Source: Flavobacterium tistrianum
Lineage (GTDB): Bacteria; Bacteroidota; Bacteroidia; Flavobacteriales; Flavobacteriaceae
Reading direction: 5' to 3'
Assembly: GCF_003254545.1 (NCBI RefSeq)
Contig: NZ_QJRH01000069.1
Location: 308,729-372,728, forward strand
DNA length: 64,000 bases
In this document: positions 36,933 through 46,761 of the stretch, piece by piece
How positions within the stretch are numbered: position 1 is the stretch's first letter
Layout: each line of letters opens with the position of its first letter
Notes under the pieces: generated by a model
The model's database searches: none
What the model was told of the DNA's origin: nothing
Seen by the model: only the letters and a program-made list of their open reading frames with translations
Made by a program: the position numbers and the translations under genes

Positions 36933-37313
36933 ATGAAAAGAGAAAACATCTTGACTGGATCTCCGTGGGAAGACAAAATGGGATATTGCCGTGCCGTAAG
37001 AATTGGCAATATTGTTGAAGTTTCTGGAACTGTAGCCATTGTTGACGGCGATAAAGTAAAAGCTGATGACGCTTATGCTCAAACGTATAATATTTTGGAA
37101 CGTGTTGAAAAAGTTTTAGAAGATTTAAATGTGGGAATGAAAGATGTTATTAGAACAAGAATTTTCACAACAGACGTTTCTACTTTCGAAGAAGTGGCCA
37201 GAGCACACTCTGCTTTCTTTAAAGATGTAAAACCAACAACAGGATTTTACGGAATTAGTAAATTGGTAGCTCCAGAATATTTGGTAGAAATCGAATTTAC
37301 TGCTGTAGTATAA
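36933..37313 (+). CDS. RidA/YjgF-family protein
   Basis: 126 residues. It has the RidA core V-R-x-G-x-x-x-x-V-S-G, here RIGNIVEVSGTVAIVDGDKV. The conserved Arg of the deaminase site is seen in VIRTRIFTTDV (~70-80), and E at the C-terminal EIEFTAVV. RidA enzymes hydrolyse reactive enamine/imine intermediates released by PLP enzymes, protecting metabolism. This one is of the variant that starts with SPWEDKMGYCRAVRIG, a subfamily of less certain substrate. Cytoplasmic, single gene. Confidence 0.85.
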   Translation: MKRENILTGSPWEDKMGYCRAVRIGNIVEVSGTVAIVDGDKVKADDAYAQTYNILERVEKVLEDLNVGMKDVIRTRIFTTDVSTFEEVARAHSAFFKDVKPTTGFYGISKLVAPEYLVEIEFTAVV

Positions 37314-37324
37314 TATTTTTTTTC

Positions 37325-37391
37325 GCCACGAATTCACGAATTATTTTTTTATCAAAAAGAATCCAATTCTTTAAATTTGTGAATTCGTGGC
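37325..37391. repeat. Inverted repeat, GCCACGAATTCAC family
   Basis: GCCACGAATTCAC (37325-37337) pairs with GTGAATTCGTGGC (37379-37391), with further pairing of AATT to the inside. Related copies occur at 49216-49234 and 54299-54375. It lies between the RidA-like and CLC genes. Confidence 0.8.
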
Positions 37392-37414
37392 AAAAAAAGT
37401 CACTCAAATCTTAA

Positions 37415-38659
37415 ATGACTACTCAAAATCCAAAACAATTCCTGCTTTCACTTCCTAAATGGATTCTTATCTGTGCTTTAGTTGGTATATTTTCAGGTTC
37501 TGCATCTGCTTTCTTTTTAGTTTCTTTAGAATGGGTTACTCAATTTAGAATTCAGCATGACTGGATTATCTGGCTTTTGCCTTTCGGCGGATTTTTGGTT
37601 GGATTAAGTTATTACTATTGGGGAGAATCGGTTACAAAAGGAAATAATCTTTTGCTCGAAGAATATGAAAGTCCGAAGAAAGTCATTCCTTTTAAAATGG
37701 CACCTTTAGTTCTTTTAGGAACGCTTTTGACTCATTTATTTGGAGGATCTGCAGGACGAGAAGGAACTGCGGTACAAATGGGAGGCGCAATTGCCGATCA
37801 ATTTACCAAGTTTTTCAATCTTGATAATTCAGAACGCAGAATTTTAATCATTCTCGGAATCAGCGCTGGTTTTGCTTCTGTTTTTGGGACGCCTTTAGCT
37901 GGCGCAATTTTCGCTTTGGAAGTTTTATATTTCAGTAAAATCAATTTTAAAAGTATTCTGCTTTCTTTTCTAGTGGCTTATGCAGCTTATTTTACTGTAG
38001 AATTTTGGGAAATAAAACATACACATTACAGCATTCCAACTGTTCCAGAACTTAGTTTAAACAATATCATTTTCACTCTTATTGTTGGGGTTTTATCAGG
38101 ATTTGCTGCGCTATTATTTTCTAGAAGCACTCATTTTTGGGGTTCTCTTTTTTCTAAAAACATTAAATATCCGCCGCTTCGTCCTGTAATTGGCGGTGCG
38201 GTTTTAGCCGTAGCCATTGCTGGCTTAGGTTTTACAAAATTTTCAGGACTAGGCGTTCCTGTTATTGTTGATTCCTTTTTAAATCCAAATCAATGGTATG
38301 ACTTTCTTCTTAAAATCTTATTTACAGGATTTACACTTGGAGCTGGTTTTAAAGGCGGAGAAGTAACCCCGCTATTTTTTGTTGGAGCGACTTTAGGAAG
38401 TGCTTTATCAACCGTAATTCCGATGCCAATTGCTCTTTTAGCAGGAATCGGATTTGTTGCTGTTTTCTCTGGCGCAACCCACACTCCTATTGCCTGCACA
38501 GTAATGGGAATGGAATTATTCGGAATTGCTCCTGGAATCTTCATCGCAATCGCCTGCACAATTGCTTATTTTTCTTCTGGTTCTATCGGAATTTATAAAT
38601 CTCAGATTGTAAAAGGTGCGAAATACAAACTATACCAAAGGTTAAATTCCAATTTTTAA
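37415..38659 (+). CDS. CLC-family transporter, probably fluoride type (CLC-F)
   Basis: 414 residues, about ten membrane segments. Instead of the chloride-channel motifs GSGIP and GREGP it shows GNNLL (76-80) and GREGT (114-118), and GGEVTPLF in the third anion-binding region. From memory these replacements define the CLC-F branch, fluoride/proton antiporters that protect cells from fluoride. The Glu of GREGT is the gating glutamate. There is no C-terminal CBS pair. No fluoride (crcB) riboswitch is visible upstream; the leader is only the inverted repeat. The motif-based assignment is firm for CLC, likely for fluoride. Confidence 0.8.
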   Translation: MTTQNPKQFLLSLPKWILICALVGIFSGSASAFFLVSLEWVTQFRIQHDWIIWLLPFGGFLVGLSYYYWGESVTKGNNLLLEEYESPKKVIPFKMAPLVLLGTLLTHLFGGSAGREGTAVQMGGAIADQFTKFFNLDNSERRILIILGISAGFASVFGTPLAGAIFALEVLYFSKINFKSILLSFLVAYAAYFTVEFWEIKHTHYSIPTVPELSLNNIIFTLIVGVLSGFAALLFSRSTHFWGSLFSKNIKYPPLRPVIGGAVLAVAIAGLGFTKFSGLGVPVIVDSFLNPNQWYDFLLKILFTGFTLGAGFKGGEVTPLFFVGATLGSALSTVIPMPIALLAGIGFVAVFSGATHTPIACTVMGMELFGIAPGIFIAIACTIAYFSSGSIGIYKSQIVKGAKYKLYQRLNSNF

Positions 38660-38714
38660 AATTCCAAACTACAAACTTTACTGAAAACTGCAATTGAGAC
38701 TGGCCCCTAAGAAA

Positions 38715-38737
38715 ACTGACCACTGACCACTGCCACT
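38715..38737. repeat. Short repeat ACTGACCACTGACCACTGCC
   Basis: Three near-copies of CTGACCA(C) in the gap 38660-38791 before nrnA. I associate this motif with dispersed flavobacterial repeats, but only one copy is in this window. No gene is visible in the gap. Confidence 0.45.
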
Positions 38738-38791
38738 TGAATACTAAAATTATTTTCAGCATTACATTAAAAAAATGTAAATTCGCACACT

Positions 38792-39796
38792 ATGAAAATA
38801 CGAGATATTCAAGCAATTCAATTATTGCTTGCTACGCCAAAGAAAATTGCAATAATTCCGCACAGAGGACCAGATGGTGATGCCATGGGTTCTACTCTAG
38901 CTTTGTACCATTTTTTACTCAAAAATAATCATCAGCCAACTGTTATTTCTCCAAATGATTTTCCTGATTTTTTAGCTTGGCTTCCAGGTTCAGAAACAGT
39001 GAAAATCTATGAAAAAGACACTCAAAACTGTATTAAAATATTAGAAGAAGCTGAGCTTATTTTTACGCTAGATTTTAATGCTTTTCATCGTACAGGCGAA
39101 ATGGAGCATACGCTTGCAAAACTTACGGCTCCTTTTATCATGATCGATCATCATGAAAAACCTCATGATTATGCAGCTTATACATATTCAGACACTTCAT
39201 ACGGATCTACGTGCGAGATGGTTTATAATTTTATTGCCTTTTTAAACAAAAAAGAAGATATTAATAAAACCATTGCAACCTGCATTTATACTGGAATTTT
39301 GACCGATTCTGGTTCTTTCCGTTTTCCAGGAACTACTGGAAATACGCACAGAATTATTGCCGAATTGATCGATTTAGGAGTCGAAAACACTCAAATTCCG
39401 GTCTTACTATACGATAATAGCTCTTTTAGTCGTTTGCAGTTACTAGGCCGTGCACTTCAAAACATGAAGATTTTTGAGGAACACAAAACCTCTTACATGA
39501 CTCTTACACAAGAAGAACTTGATTCGTTTAACTATGTAAAAGGTGATACTGAAGGAATTGTAAACTACGGATTAAGCATTCGCGGAATTGTTTTTACAGC
39601 TATATTTATTGAAAATAGAGAAGAGAAAATAATTAAAATTTCTTTCCGTTCTCAAGGAGGATTTGATGTTAATCAGTTTGCAAGAGACCATTTTAACGGA
39701 GGTGGGCATGTCAATGCAGCAGGCGGAAGATCTGAAGCATCTATGGAAGAAACAGTAAATAAATTTGAAGATTTAGTCAAAAAACTAAAATTATAA
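38792..39796 (+). CDS. nrnA: DHH-family nanoRNase / pAp phosphatase
   Basis: 334 residues. Metal-binding DHH phosphoesterase motifs are visible: H-R-G-P-D-G-D-A (24-31), a DFNAFHR block, and IDHHEKP (~117-123). The DHHA1 domain ends with the GGGHVNAAGG signature (~306-315). NrnA removes the last nucleotides from short RNA oligomers and dephosphorylates 3'-phosphoadenosine-5'-phosphate, linking RNA turnover with sulfur metabolism. Cytoplasmic. First gene of a run with gldI and two PPIases; the gap to gldI is 8 bp. Confidence 0.88.
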   Translation: MKIRDIQAIQLLLATPKKIAIIPHRGPDGDAMGSTLALYHFLLKNNHQPTVISPNDFPDFLAWLPGSETVKIYEKDTQNCIKILEEAELIFTLDFNAFHRTGEMEHTLAKLTAPFIMIDHHEKPHDYAAYTYSDTSYGSTCEMVYNFIAFLNKKEDINKTIATCIYTGILTDSGSFRFPGTTGNTHRIIAELIDLGVENTQIPVLLYDNSSFSRLQLLGRALQNMKIFEEHKTSYMTLTQEELDSFNYVKGDTEGIVNYGLSIRGIVFTAIFIENREEKIIKISFRSQGGFDVNQFARDHFNGGGHVNAAGGRSEASMEETVNKFEDLVKKLKL

Positions 39797-39804
39797 TCCA
39801 AATC

Positions 39805-40461
<657 letters not shown>

Positions 40462-40476
40462 AAACAATATCTTAAA

Positions 40477-41553
40477 ATGAAAAAGAGTATTTTATTATTA
40501 CTAATAGCCGTAAGCTCATTTTATTCTTGTAAAGACGATCACAGCAATCTGCCAGATGGTTTATATGCTGACATCGAAACAAACAAAGGTCACATTATTG
40601 TAGAACTTGATTACAAAAAAGCACCAATAACTGTGGCTAACTTCGTGACTTTAGCTGAAGGTAAAAACGAGTTTGTAACACATGAAAACCTTAAAAACAA
40701 GCCTTTTTTTGATGGTTTAAAATTCCACAGAGTTATTGAAAGTTTTATGATTCAGAGTGGTGATCCATTAGGAACAGGTTCTGGAGATACAGGATATAAA
40801 TTTAAAGATGAATTTTCAGATTTAAAATTTGACAAAGCTGGTGTTCTAGCAATGGCTAATAATGGTCCTGGTACAAACAGCAGCCAATTTTTCATCACAC
40901 ATGTTGAAACTCCTTGGTTAGACGGAAAGCATACTATTTTTGGTCATGTTGTAGATGCAAAAGATCAGGAAGTAGTAAACAAAGTAATTCAAGGTGACAA
41001 TATCGTTTCTGTAACAATTATCAGAAATGGTGAAGCGGCTAAAAAATTTGATGCTGTAAAAGTATTTCATGATTACTTTGCTGACATTGCAAAAGAACAA
41101 AGCAAATACGCTGGTGTTCAGAAAGAAAAAGTAGAATCTTACGCTGCTTTAAAAGCAAAAGCAACTAAAACCGCTAGCGGTTTACAATATGTTATTACAG
41201 AAAAAGGAAACGGTAAAAAACCTGTTGCTGGAAATCCAATTTACATTCATTACGCTGGTTTCCTTGAAGACGGAACTTTATTTGACGCTAGTATTGAAGA
41301 AGTGGCAAAACAATTCGGAAAATATGATCCTGCGAGAGCAGCACAAGGGGGCTACCAGCCAATTCAATTTCAAGCTGGTAAAAAAGATGGTTTAATTCCT
41401 GGTTTTATTGAAGGAGTTGAGCAATTATCTTATGGAGACAAAGCGGTTCTTTTCATCCCATCTCATTTAGCTTATGGAGCAACTGGTGCAGGAGGTGTAA
41501 TTCCGCCAAATGCTAATATCATTTTCGAAATTCAGATTTCAGACAAACAGTAA
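40477..41553 (+). CDS. Cyclophilin-FKBP fusion peptidyl-prolyl isomerase, lipoprotein
   Basis: 358 residues. Lipobox at VSSFYSC (Cys19). Cyclophilin domain ~27-200 (FHRVIESFMIQSGDP, GPGTNSSQFFI); a linker; FKBP domain ~235-358 ([36 protein letters not shown]). Both isomerase folds are in one chain, and residues around the cyclophilin Arg (F-H-R-V) are intact. A periplasmic folding enzyme placed between gldI and a near-paralogue. Cotranscribed with gldI (15-bp gap). Confidence 0.9.
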   Translation: MKKSILLLLIAVSSFYSCKDDHSNLPDGLYADIETNKGHIIVELDYKKAPITVANFVTLAEGKNEFVTHENLKNKPFFDGLKFHRVIESFMIQSGDPLGTGSGDTGYKFKDEFSDLKFDKAGVLAMANNGPGTNSSQFFITHVETPWLDGKHTIFGHVVDAKDQEVVNKVIQGDNIVSVTIIRNGEAAKKFDAVKVFHDYFADIAKEQSKYAGVQKEKVESYAALKAKATKTASGLQYVITEKGNGKKPVAGNPIYIHYAGFLEDGTLFDASIEEVAKQFGKYDPARAAQGGYQPIQFQAGKKDGLIPGFIEGVEQLSYGDKAVLFIPSHLAYGATGAGGVIPPNANIIFEIQISDKQ

Positions 41554-41583
41554 TCGAATTATAGACTTAAAAATTAAAAAGCA

Positions 41584-42714
41584 ATGAAATTAAAATTTCT
41601 ATTTTTATTCTGCTTAGCAATAGTAAATATTCAGGCTCAAACCAAAAAGCCTGCTGCAAAACCAACAGCAAAACCCGCAAGCAAAGTGGCAACTACTGCA
41701 GCGAATCCAGACGATGGAATTTTTGCTACAATCTCTACTGCAAAAGGAGATATCGTGGTTTCTTTAGAATATGTAAAAGCGCCTGTGACAGTTGCTAACT
41801 TTATCACTTTGGCAGAAGGTAAAAATCCTTATGTAAAAGTAGAACGTTTAAAAGGGAAGCCATTTTACGATGGTTTAAAATTTCATAGAGTTATTAATGA
41901 TTTTATGATTCAAGGTGGAGATCCGCAAGGAACTGGAGCTGGAGATCCTGGATATTCTTTTAAAGATGAATTTGTTGGAGAATTAAAATTTGAAAAAGGA
42001 GGAGTTTTAGCTATGGCAAATTCTGGTCCTGCAACAAACGGAAGCCAATTTTTCATTACGCACAAAGATACTCCTTGGCTGAACGGAAAACACACGATTT
42101 TTGGACATGTAGTTTCAGGTATGGACAATGTAAATAAAATTGTTCAGGATGATATTATTAATAAAATTACCATTACACGCAAAGGAGCAGCTGCCAAGAA
42201 ATTTGATGCAGTAAAAATTTTTAGCGATGAAATGAAAAAAGGAGAATTGCAAAAAGAAGAAGCTAAAAAAATAGTGGCTACAAAAGCCGCTTATTTCAAA
42301 GACATGAAAGCAAAAGCTACTGCAACTTCTACAGGTTTAAAATATGTAATCACTAAAAAAGGAACTGGCGTTAAAGGCGCTGAAGGCTCTACAATCTACT
42401 TTCACTATGCAGGATATTTCGAAGATGGAACCTTATTTGACAGTAGCATGGCTCAGGTAGCAAAAACATATGGAAAATATGATGCAAACAGAGACGCTCA
42501 AGGCGGTTACAAAGCTTTTCCTTTTACAGTTGGTAAAAAAGACGGTATGATTCCTGGTTTCCTTGAGGCTCTTGATATGATGACAGACGGAGAAAAAGCA
42601 ACTTTCTTCTTGCCTTCAAATTTAGCTTATGGAGAAAAAGGGGCTGGTGGAGTAATTCCCCCAAATGCAACTCTGATTTTTGAAATTGAGACATATCAAA
42701 ATCAGCCTAAATAA
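41584..42714 (+). CDS. Cyclophilin-FKBP fusion peptidyl-prolyl isomerase, secreted paralogue
   Basis: 376 residues with a signal peptide ([15 protein letters not shown], no lipobox). An Ala/Lys/Pro-rich linker, cyclophilin domain ~43-210 ([31 protein letters not shown]), and FKBP ~250-375 ([36 protein letters not shown]). It closely follows the layout of the previous gene and arose by tandem duplication; the first copy is lipidated, this one is probably free in the periplasm. A terminator follows. Confidence 0.9.
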   Translation: MKLKFLFLFCLAIVNIQAQTKKPAAKPTAKPASKVATTAANPDDGIFATISTAKGDIVVSLEYVKAPVTVANFITLAEGKNPYVKVERLKGKPFYDGLKFHRVINDFMIQGGDPQGTGAGDPGYSFKDEFVGELKFEKGGVLAMANSGPATNGSQFFITHKDTPWLNGKHTIFGHVVSGMDNVNKIVQDDIINKITITRKGAAAKKFDAVKIFSDEMKKGELQKEEAKKIVATKAAYFKDMKAKATATSTGLKYVITKKGTGVKGAEGSTIYFHYAGYFEDGTLFDSSMAQVAKTYGKYDANRDAQGGYKAFPFTVGKKDGMIPGFLEALDMMTDGEKATFFLPSNLAYGEKGAGGVIPPNATLIFEIETYQNQPK

Positions 42715-42745
42715 TTAGAAAAGAGAACATTTATTCTTTAAAACA

Positions 42746-42786
42746 TAAAAAGAGCCATCAGAATTATTTTTGATGGCTTTTCTATT
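42746..42786 (+). terminator. Terminator after the tandem PPIase genes
   Basis: AGCCATCA (42753-42760) pairs with TGATGGCT (42771-42778), flanked by A and T runs that extend the stem. A T-rich tail follows. Confidence 0.75.
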
Positions 42787-42900
42787 TTTTAGCATTTTCA
42801 CTTTTTAAAGAATTCTAAATTCAAGACTTTAAAAATCGATTTTGTTGCCATTTAATTACTATTTTCAACATAGTACGATAAAATCCTGAATAAAATAGCT

Positions 42901-42908
42901 TACCTTTG
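42901..42908 (+). promoter_or_regulatory. -7 box before the EamA transporter
   Basis: TACCTTTG, a TAnnTTTG match, ends 30 bp before the ATG at 42939. No clear TTG at the -33 position. Confidence 0.5.
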
Positions 42909-42938
42909 CCGGCTTAATTTTTTAAAAACAGATAATTT

Positions 42939-43841
42939 ATGACGTCGCAAAATAATGTATTAAAAGGTGTTTTTCTTGTTGCTTTGGGAGCAACCACTTA
43001 CGGAATGTTGGCCACTTTTGTAAAAATGGCTTATTCTGAAGGATACACAACTGCAGAAGTCACAACCTCTCAATTTATTTACGGAATTCTAGGAATTCTT
43101 CTGATCAATCTTTTTCAGCGAATTAAAAACAAAAACAAACCTGCCGTAAAAGCATCTCGTAAAAATATTTTCAGTTTAATGCTTGCAGGAACTTCATTAG
43201 GAATGACAAGTTTATTTTACTATTTGGCTGTAAAATATATTCCCGTTTCTATCGGAATTGTTTTATTGATGCAAACCGTTTGGATGGGTGTTTTGCTCGA
43301 AATGATTTTAGAAAAAAAACTGCCTTCAAAACAAAAGGTAATTGCAGTAGTTATAGTGCTTTTCGGAACTGTTTTGGCTACCAATATCATCAATAATGAT
43401 ATCCAATTAGATTGGAGAGGTTTAGTTTGGGGAATGTTAGCTGCCGCTTCTTTTACAACTACGATGTTTACCGCAAATAGTGTTGCAACAGAAATTTCAT
43501 CCGCACAAAGAAGTCTTTATATGCTTTTGGGAGGTGCTGTTATTGTATTTTCTTTTGCATTTGCAACTCAGGAAACTGCTTTTAATTTAGAAATCTTCTT
43601 GAAATGGGGAATTGTCTTGTCATTATTCGGTACTATTATTCCACCGCTTTTAATGACTGCTGGTTTTCCTTTAACTGGAATTGGTCTGGGAAGTATTGTT
43701 TCTGCGCTTGAATTGCCAGTTTCTGTAATGATGGCGTATGTTTTATTAAACGAAAAAGTAATCTTTTCTCAATGGGTTGGCATCGTATTGATTATTCTTG
43801 CCATCATTATTATGAATGTAAATTTCAAGTCCAAAAAATAA
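42939..43841 (+). CDS. EamA/DMT-family membrane transporter
   Basis: 300 residues, ten predicted membrane segments in two repeated EamA units (~10-145 and ~160-297). The second-half signature ELPVSVMMAYVLLNEKVIFSQWVGIVLII is typical. DMT proteins export or import small metabolites and amino acids; substrate unknown. Its own promoter box lies just upstream. The following DoxX-like gene is separated by 87 bp. Confidence 0.85.
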   Translation: MTSQNNVLKGVFLVALGATTYGMLATFVKMAYSEGYTTAEVTTSQFIYGILGILLINLFQRIKNKNKPAVKASRKNIFSLMLAGTSLGMTSLFYYLAVKYIPVSIGIVLLMQTVWMGVLLEMILEKKLPSKQKVIAVVIVLFGTVLATNIINNDIQLDWRGLVWGMLAAASFTTTMFTANSVATEISSAQRSLYMLLGGAVIVFSFAFATQETAFNLEIFLKWGIVLSLFGTIIPPLLMTAGFPLTGIGLGSIVSALELPVSVMMAYVLLNEKVIFSQWVGIVLIILAIIIMNVNFKSKK

Positions 43842-43928
43842 CTCAAAATACATAGTTTCAAAAAAAGAGGATCTGTAATGCAATAATTGTTAAATTTTTT
43901 ATAAATTCGTGATAAACAATTAAATATC

Positions 43929-44285
43929 ATGATTCTACCTTGGCATTTATATTTAATGGCTTGCTTATATATTCTTGCTGGGATAAATCATTTTAGAAAT
44001 CCAGGAATGTACATAAAAATCATTCCGCCCGCATTTAAAAACCCCAAATTAATAAATATTTTAAGTGGTGCCGCCGAAATCATTCTAGGCATCTTTCTGC
44101 TCCTGCCTTTTTCATCACATTTTGCTGCCTGGGGAATTATAATGCTATTGATTATTATTTTCCCTGCCAATTTGTACATGTTTCAAAATAAAAAAGCAGG
44201 TTTTGGTTTACCAATATGGATTTTATTTGTACGTTTGCCCTTACAATTTGTTTTAATTTATTGGGCTTACCAATATACATTCTAA
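43929..44285 (+). CDS. DoxX/MauE-like small membrane protein
   Basis: 118 residues, four predicted membrane helices (LYILAGINHFRNPGMYIKII; INILSGAAEIILGIFLLLPF). The A-G-x-x-H-F-x-x-P motif and length fit the DoxX-like family. The function of these proteins is poorly defined, sometimes linked to redox reactions at the membrane. Followed after 25 bp by the aquaporin gene. Confidence 0.75.
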   Translation: MILPWHLYLMACLYILAGINHFRNPGMYIKIIPPAFKNPKLINILSGAAEIILGIFLLLPFSSHFAAWGIIMLLIIIFPANLYMFQNKKAGFGLPIWILFVRLPLQFVLIYWAYQYTF

Positions 44286-44310
44286 ACATTAACCATTAAA
44301 TTATTTTATT

Positions 44311-45018
44311 ATGAAAAAATTATTTGCAGAGTTTTTCGGGACTTATTGGCTTGTTTTTGGCGGATGCGGAAGCGCTATTTTTGCTGCTGGAATTCCAGAT
44401 TTAGGAATCGGGTTTGCGGGTGTTGCTTTGGCTTTTGGTTTAACGGTACTTACCATGGCATACGCGGTTGGCCATATTTCTGGCGGACATTTTAATCCAG
44501 CGGTTTCTTTTGGCTTATGGGCTGGCGGAAGATTTTCTGGCAAAGATCTTATTCCGTACATCATTGCACAATGTATTGGAGCTGCTGCAGCGGCAGGAAC
44601 TTTATACACAATAGCCTCTGGAAAAGCGGGCTTTGCAATAGACAATACAAAAGCCGGTGCCTTTGCATCTAATGGTTTTGGAGCTTTTTCTCCTGATGGT
44701 TATTCGTTACAGTCTGCTTTTATTGCAGAATTTGTGCTTACTTTATTCTTCTTATTAGTGATTTTAGGAGCTACTGATAAATTTGCAAATGGTAGATTTG
44801 CTGGGATTGCAATTGGTTTGGCTCTGACATTAATACATTTAATCAGTATTCCAATTACAAATACTTCTGTAAACCCTGCGAGATCATTATCTCAAGCTAT
44901 TTTTGTTGGTGGAGAGCCGTTATCTCAGGTTTGGCTGTTTTGGGTTGCCCCTATTCTTGGTGCATTAGCAGCTGGATTCCTTTATAAGACACTGCTTCAA
45001 AATCATGCTGAAGCATAA
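44311..45018 (+). CDS. aqpZ: Aquaporin Z-type water channel
   Basis: 235 residues with six membrane segments and both NPA boxes: [11 protein letters not shown] (~65-75) and [10 protein letters not shown] (~188-197). The first helix starts [16 protein letters not shown]. The selectivity Arg after the second NPA is present. These features point to the water-specific AqpZ group, though aquaglyceroporins cannot be fully excluded. Inner membrane. A small membrane stress gene follows after 40 bp. Confidence 0.9.
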   Translation: MKKLFAEFFGTYWLVFGGCGSAIFAAGIPDLGIGFAGVALAFGLTVLTMAYAVGHISGGHFNPAVSFGLWAGGRFSGKDLIPYIIAQCIGAAAAAGTLYTIASGKAGFAIDNTKAGAFASNGFGAFSPDGYSLQSAFIAEFVLTLFFLLVILGATDKFANGRFAGIAIGLALTLIHLISIPITNTSVNPARSLSQAIFVGGEPLSQVWLFWVAPILGALAAGFLYKTLLQNHAEA

Positions 45019-45058
45019 AAAGAGAAAAGAAGTCGCATCATCAAAAAAAAAATAAAAT

Positions 45059-45298
45059 ATGGAATTTTTATATTTCTTACTTATAGGAGCCATTTCTGGA
45101 TGGCTAGCTGGTCAAATCTGGAAAGGTGCTGGATTTGGTTTAATTGGCAATATCGTTGTTGGAATCATCGGAGGATTTATCGGAGGATGGATCGCTGGAA
45201 AACTTGGTATTGGAGGCGGCGGGCTTCTATGGCAGATTCTGATTGCCGTAGGTGGTGCTTGGGTTTTGTTATTTATAATCAGCCTCATCAAAAAATAA
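45059..45298 (+). CDS. GlsB/YeaQ/YmgE-family small membrane stress protein
   Basis: 79 residues with three Gly-rich helices (LIGAISGWLAGQIWKGAGFG, NIVVGIIGGFIGGWIAGKLG). This glycine-zipper layout is that of the transglycosylase-associated GlsB/YeaQ family, often induced by stress. Precise role unknown. Ends at a terminator whose loop also holds the next gene's promoter box. Confidence 0.85.
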   Translation: MEFLYFLLIGAISGWLAGQIWKGAGFGLIGNIVVGIIGGFIGGWIAGKLGIGGGGLLWQILIAVGGAWVLLFIISLIKK

Positions 45299-45325
45299 TA
45301 CGCAATTATTAGTATATAATTTAAT

Positions 45326-45372
45326 TTGAAAGAGAAAATCTGATATATTTATATTTGATTTTCTCTTTTTGT
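45326..45372 (+). terminator. Terminator hairpin overlapping the next gene's promoter
   Basis: AAAGAGAAAATC (45329-45340) pairs with GATTTTCTCTTT (45357-45368), then a T-rich tail. A TTG (45326-45328), 21 bp and TATATTTG (45350-45357) give a promoter inside the same segment, the -7 box lying in the loop. It can serve the sterol-desaturase-family gene starting at 45424. Confidence 0.7.
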
Positions 45373-45423
45373 TTGGATAAAATCGACAAGAAAATTTTAT
45401 TTCAACTCAAATATGTATGTATT

Positions 45424-46251
45424 ATGAACGAAATCATTTCTTACTTCAGTACGATTCCGTCGTCACATAGAAGCCTTATTCTAGTTGGCGGTATTACCAT
45501 TTTTTGGCTTATTGAAAGCAGTTTTCCTTTGTTTAAAATGCAATATAAAAAATGGCCCCACGCTGGGATAAACTTCTTTTTTACCTTCACAACAATTGTA
45601 GTCAATTTTATTCTAGCGTTTATTTTAATAAAAACCGCCGCTTGGACAATAGAAAATAATTTTGGAATTCTGCAATGGCTTCCTCAAATGCCCATCTGGC
45701 TTTATACTATAATTGGATTATTGCTTTTGGATTTAATTGGAGCTTATTTAGCCCATTTAGTAGAACATAAAGTAAAAATCCTATGGCAGTTTCATTTGGT
45801 GCATCATACCGATACTTGGATCGATACTACAACCGCAAACAGGCATCATCCTGGAGAAAGCGTAGTGCGTTTTGTTTTTACCACTTTAGGCGTTTTAGTT
45901 GTTGGATCTCCCATGTGGATGGTTTTTCTCTATCAATCATTATCAGTCGTTGCTTCACAATTTAATCATGCCAATATTTCGCTTCCTGAAAAACTGGATG
46001 CTTTCTTAAGCTATTTTATTGTTTCTCCCAATATGCATAAAGTGCATCACCATTATGTATTGCCGTATACAGATAGTAATTATGGTAATATTTTTTCTGT
46101 ATGGGACAGACTTTTTGGAACATTTACCTATTTGCCCAAAGATCAGCTTGTATATGGTGTAGACACTCATATGCTGCCTGAAGAAAATAATGAATTGAAG
46201 AATCTGCTAAAAATTCCATTTCAAAAATCAAGATCCTTTAAAAACAGCTAA
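45424..46251 (+). CDS. Sterol-desaturase/fatty-acid-hydroxylase family membrane enzyme
   Basis: 275 residues from ATG 45424 (MNEIISYFSTIPSSHRS); the longer frame from 45355 would begin inside the promoter. Several membrane helices. Clusters of His ligands typical of the di-iron family are visible: HLVEHK, HLVHHTD, NRHHPGE and HKVHHHY. Such enzymes hydroxylate or desaturate lipids using O2. The substrate in Flavobacterium is unknown; possibilities include ornithine lipids, sphingolipids or carotenoids. It stands alone. Confidence 0.85.
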   Translation: MNEIISYFSTIPSSHRSLILVGGITIFWLIESSFPLFKMQYKKWPHAGINFFFTFTTIVVNFILAFILIKTAAWTIENNFGILQWLPQMPIWLYTIIGLLLLDLIGAYLAHLVEHKVKILWQFHLVHHTDTWIDTTTANRHHPGESVVRFVFTTLGVLVVGSPMWMVFLYQSLSVVASQFNHANISLPEKLDAFLSYFIVSPNMHKVHHHYVLPYTDSNYGNIFSVWDRLFGTFTYLPKDQLVYGVDTHMLPEENNELKNLLKIPFQKSRSFKNS

Positions 46252-46372
46252 ATTCTCTAAAAAAAGTGCACTTTACTGAAACAACTTATTATTTTTTTTT
46301 TTAATATTGATACTAGAATTGAAAATCAATCTATTAATAATTAACACCCTATTTTGAATTAATTTTCACGAG

Positions 46373-46651
46373 ATGAAAAAGAGTAGCCGCAAAGAATTAA
46401 CTCCGGAACAAACCGAAAGACTTGTTTCGTTAGCTTTAGAAGAAAGAAATCCATTTGAAATTATAAAAAAAGAGTTTGGATTGGCAGAAAAAGAAGTCCT
46501 GGACATTATGAAAAAGAAAATGCCTCTTGAAAAATTTGAGATGTGGAAAAAGAAGGCAATTGCAAATAAGCCAAAACCAAAACCAGTTAAAATAGATGAT
46601 TTTGATGAAGATTTGGACGGAAAATATTATATCAAGAATAAATTAGACTAA
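46373..46651 (+). CDS. TIGR03643/DUF2805-like small protein
   Basis: 92 residues. The N-terminus R-K-E-L-T-P-E-Q-T-E-R-L-V-S-L-A-L-E-E and the helical block with F-E-I-I-K-K-E-F-G-L match the TIGR03643 (DUF2805) pattern as I recall it. The C-terminal part is Lys/Pro-rich. No signal peptide. Function unknown. A terminator directly follows. Confidence 0.75.
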   Translation: MKKSSRKELTPEQTERLVSLALEERNPFEIIKKEFGLAEKEVLDIMKKKMPLEKFEMWKKKAIANKPKPKPVKIDDFDEDLDGKYYIKNKLD

Positions 46652-46658
46652 CATAGAG

Positions 46659-46685
46659 CTCCTGTTTTTCAGGAGTTTTTTTTTA
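46659..46685 (+). terminator. Terminator after the DUF2805-like gene
   Basis: CTCCTG (46659-46664) pairs with CAGGAG (46670-46675), loop TTTTT, followed by nine T. Confidence 0.7.
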
Positions 46686-46761
46686 TCTTTAAATTTAATG
46701 TGATTTTTTAGTAACTTTTTGGTAATTTTTGTGTCAAATACAATTAACTAAACATATAGAA

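Noticed and set aside
37314..37414. Fluoride riboswitch before the CLC-F-like gene
   Set aside because: The conserved crcB-type blocks are not there; the leader is an inverted repeat shared with other, unrelated genes.
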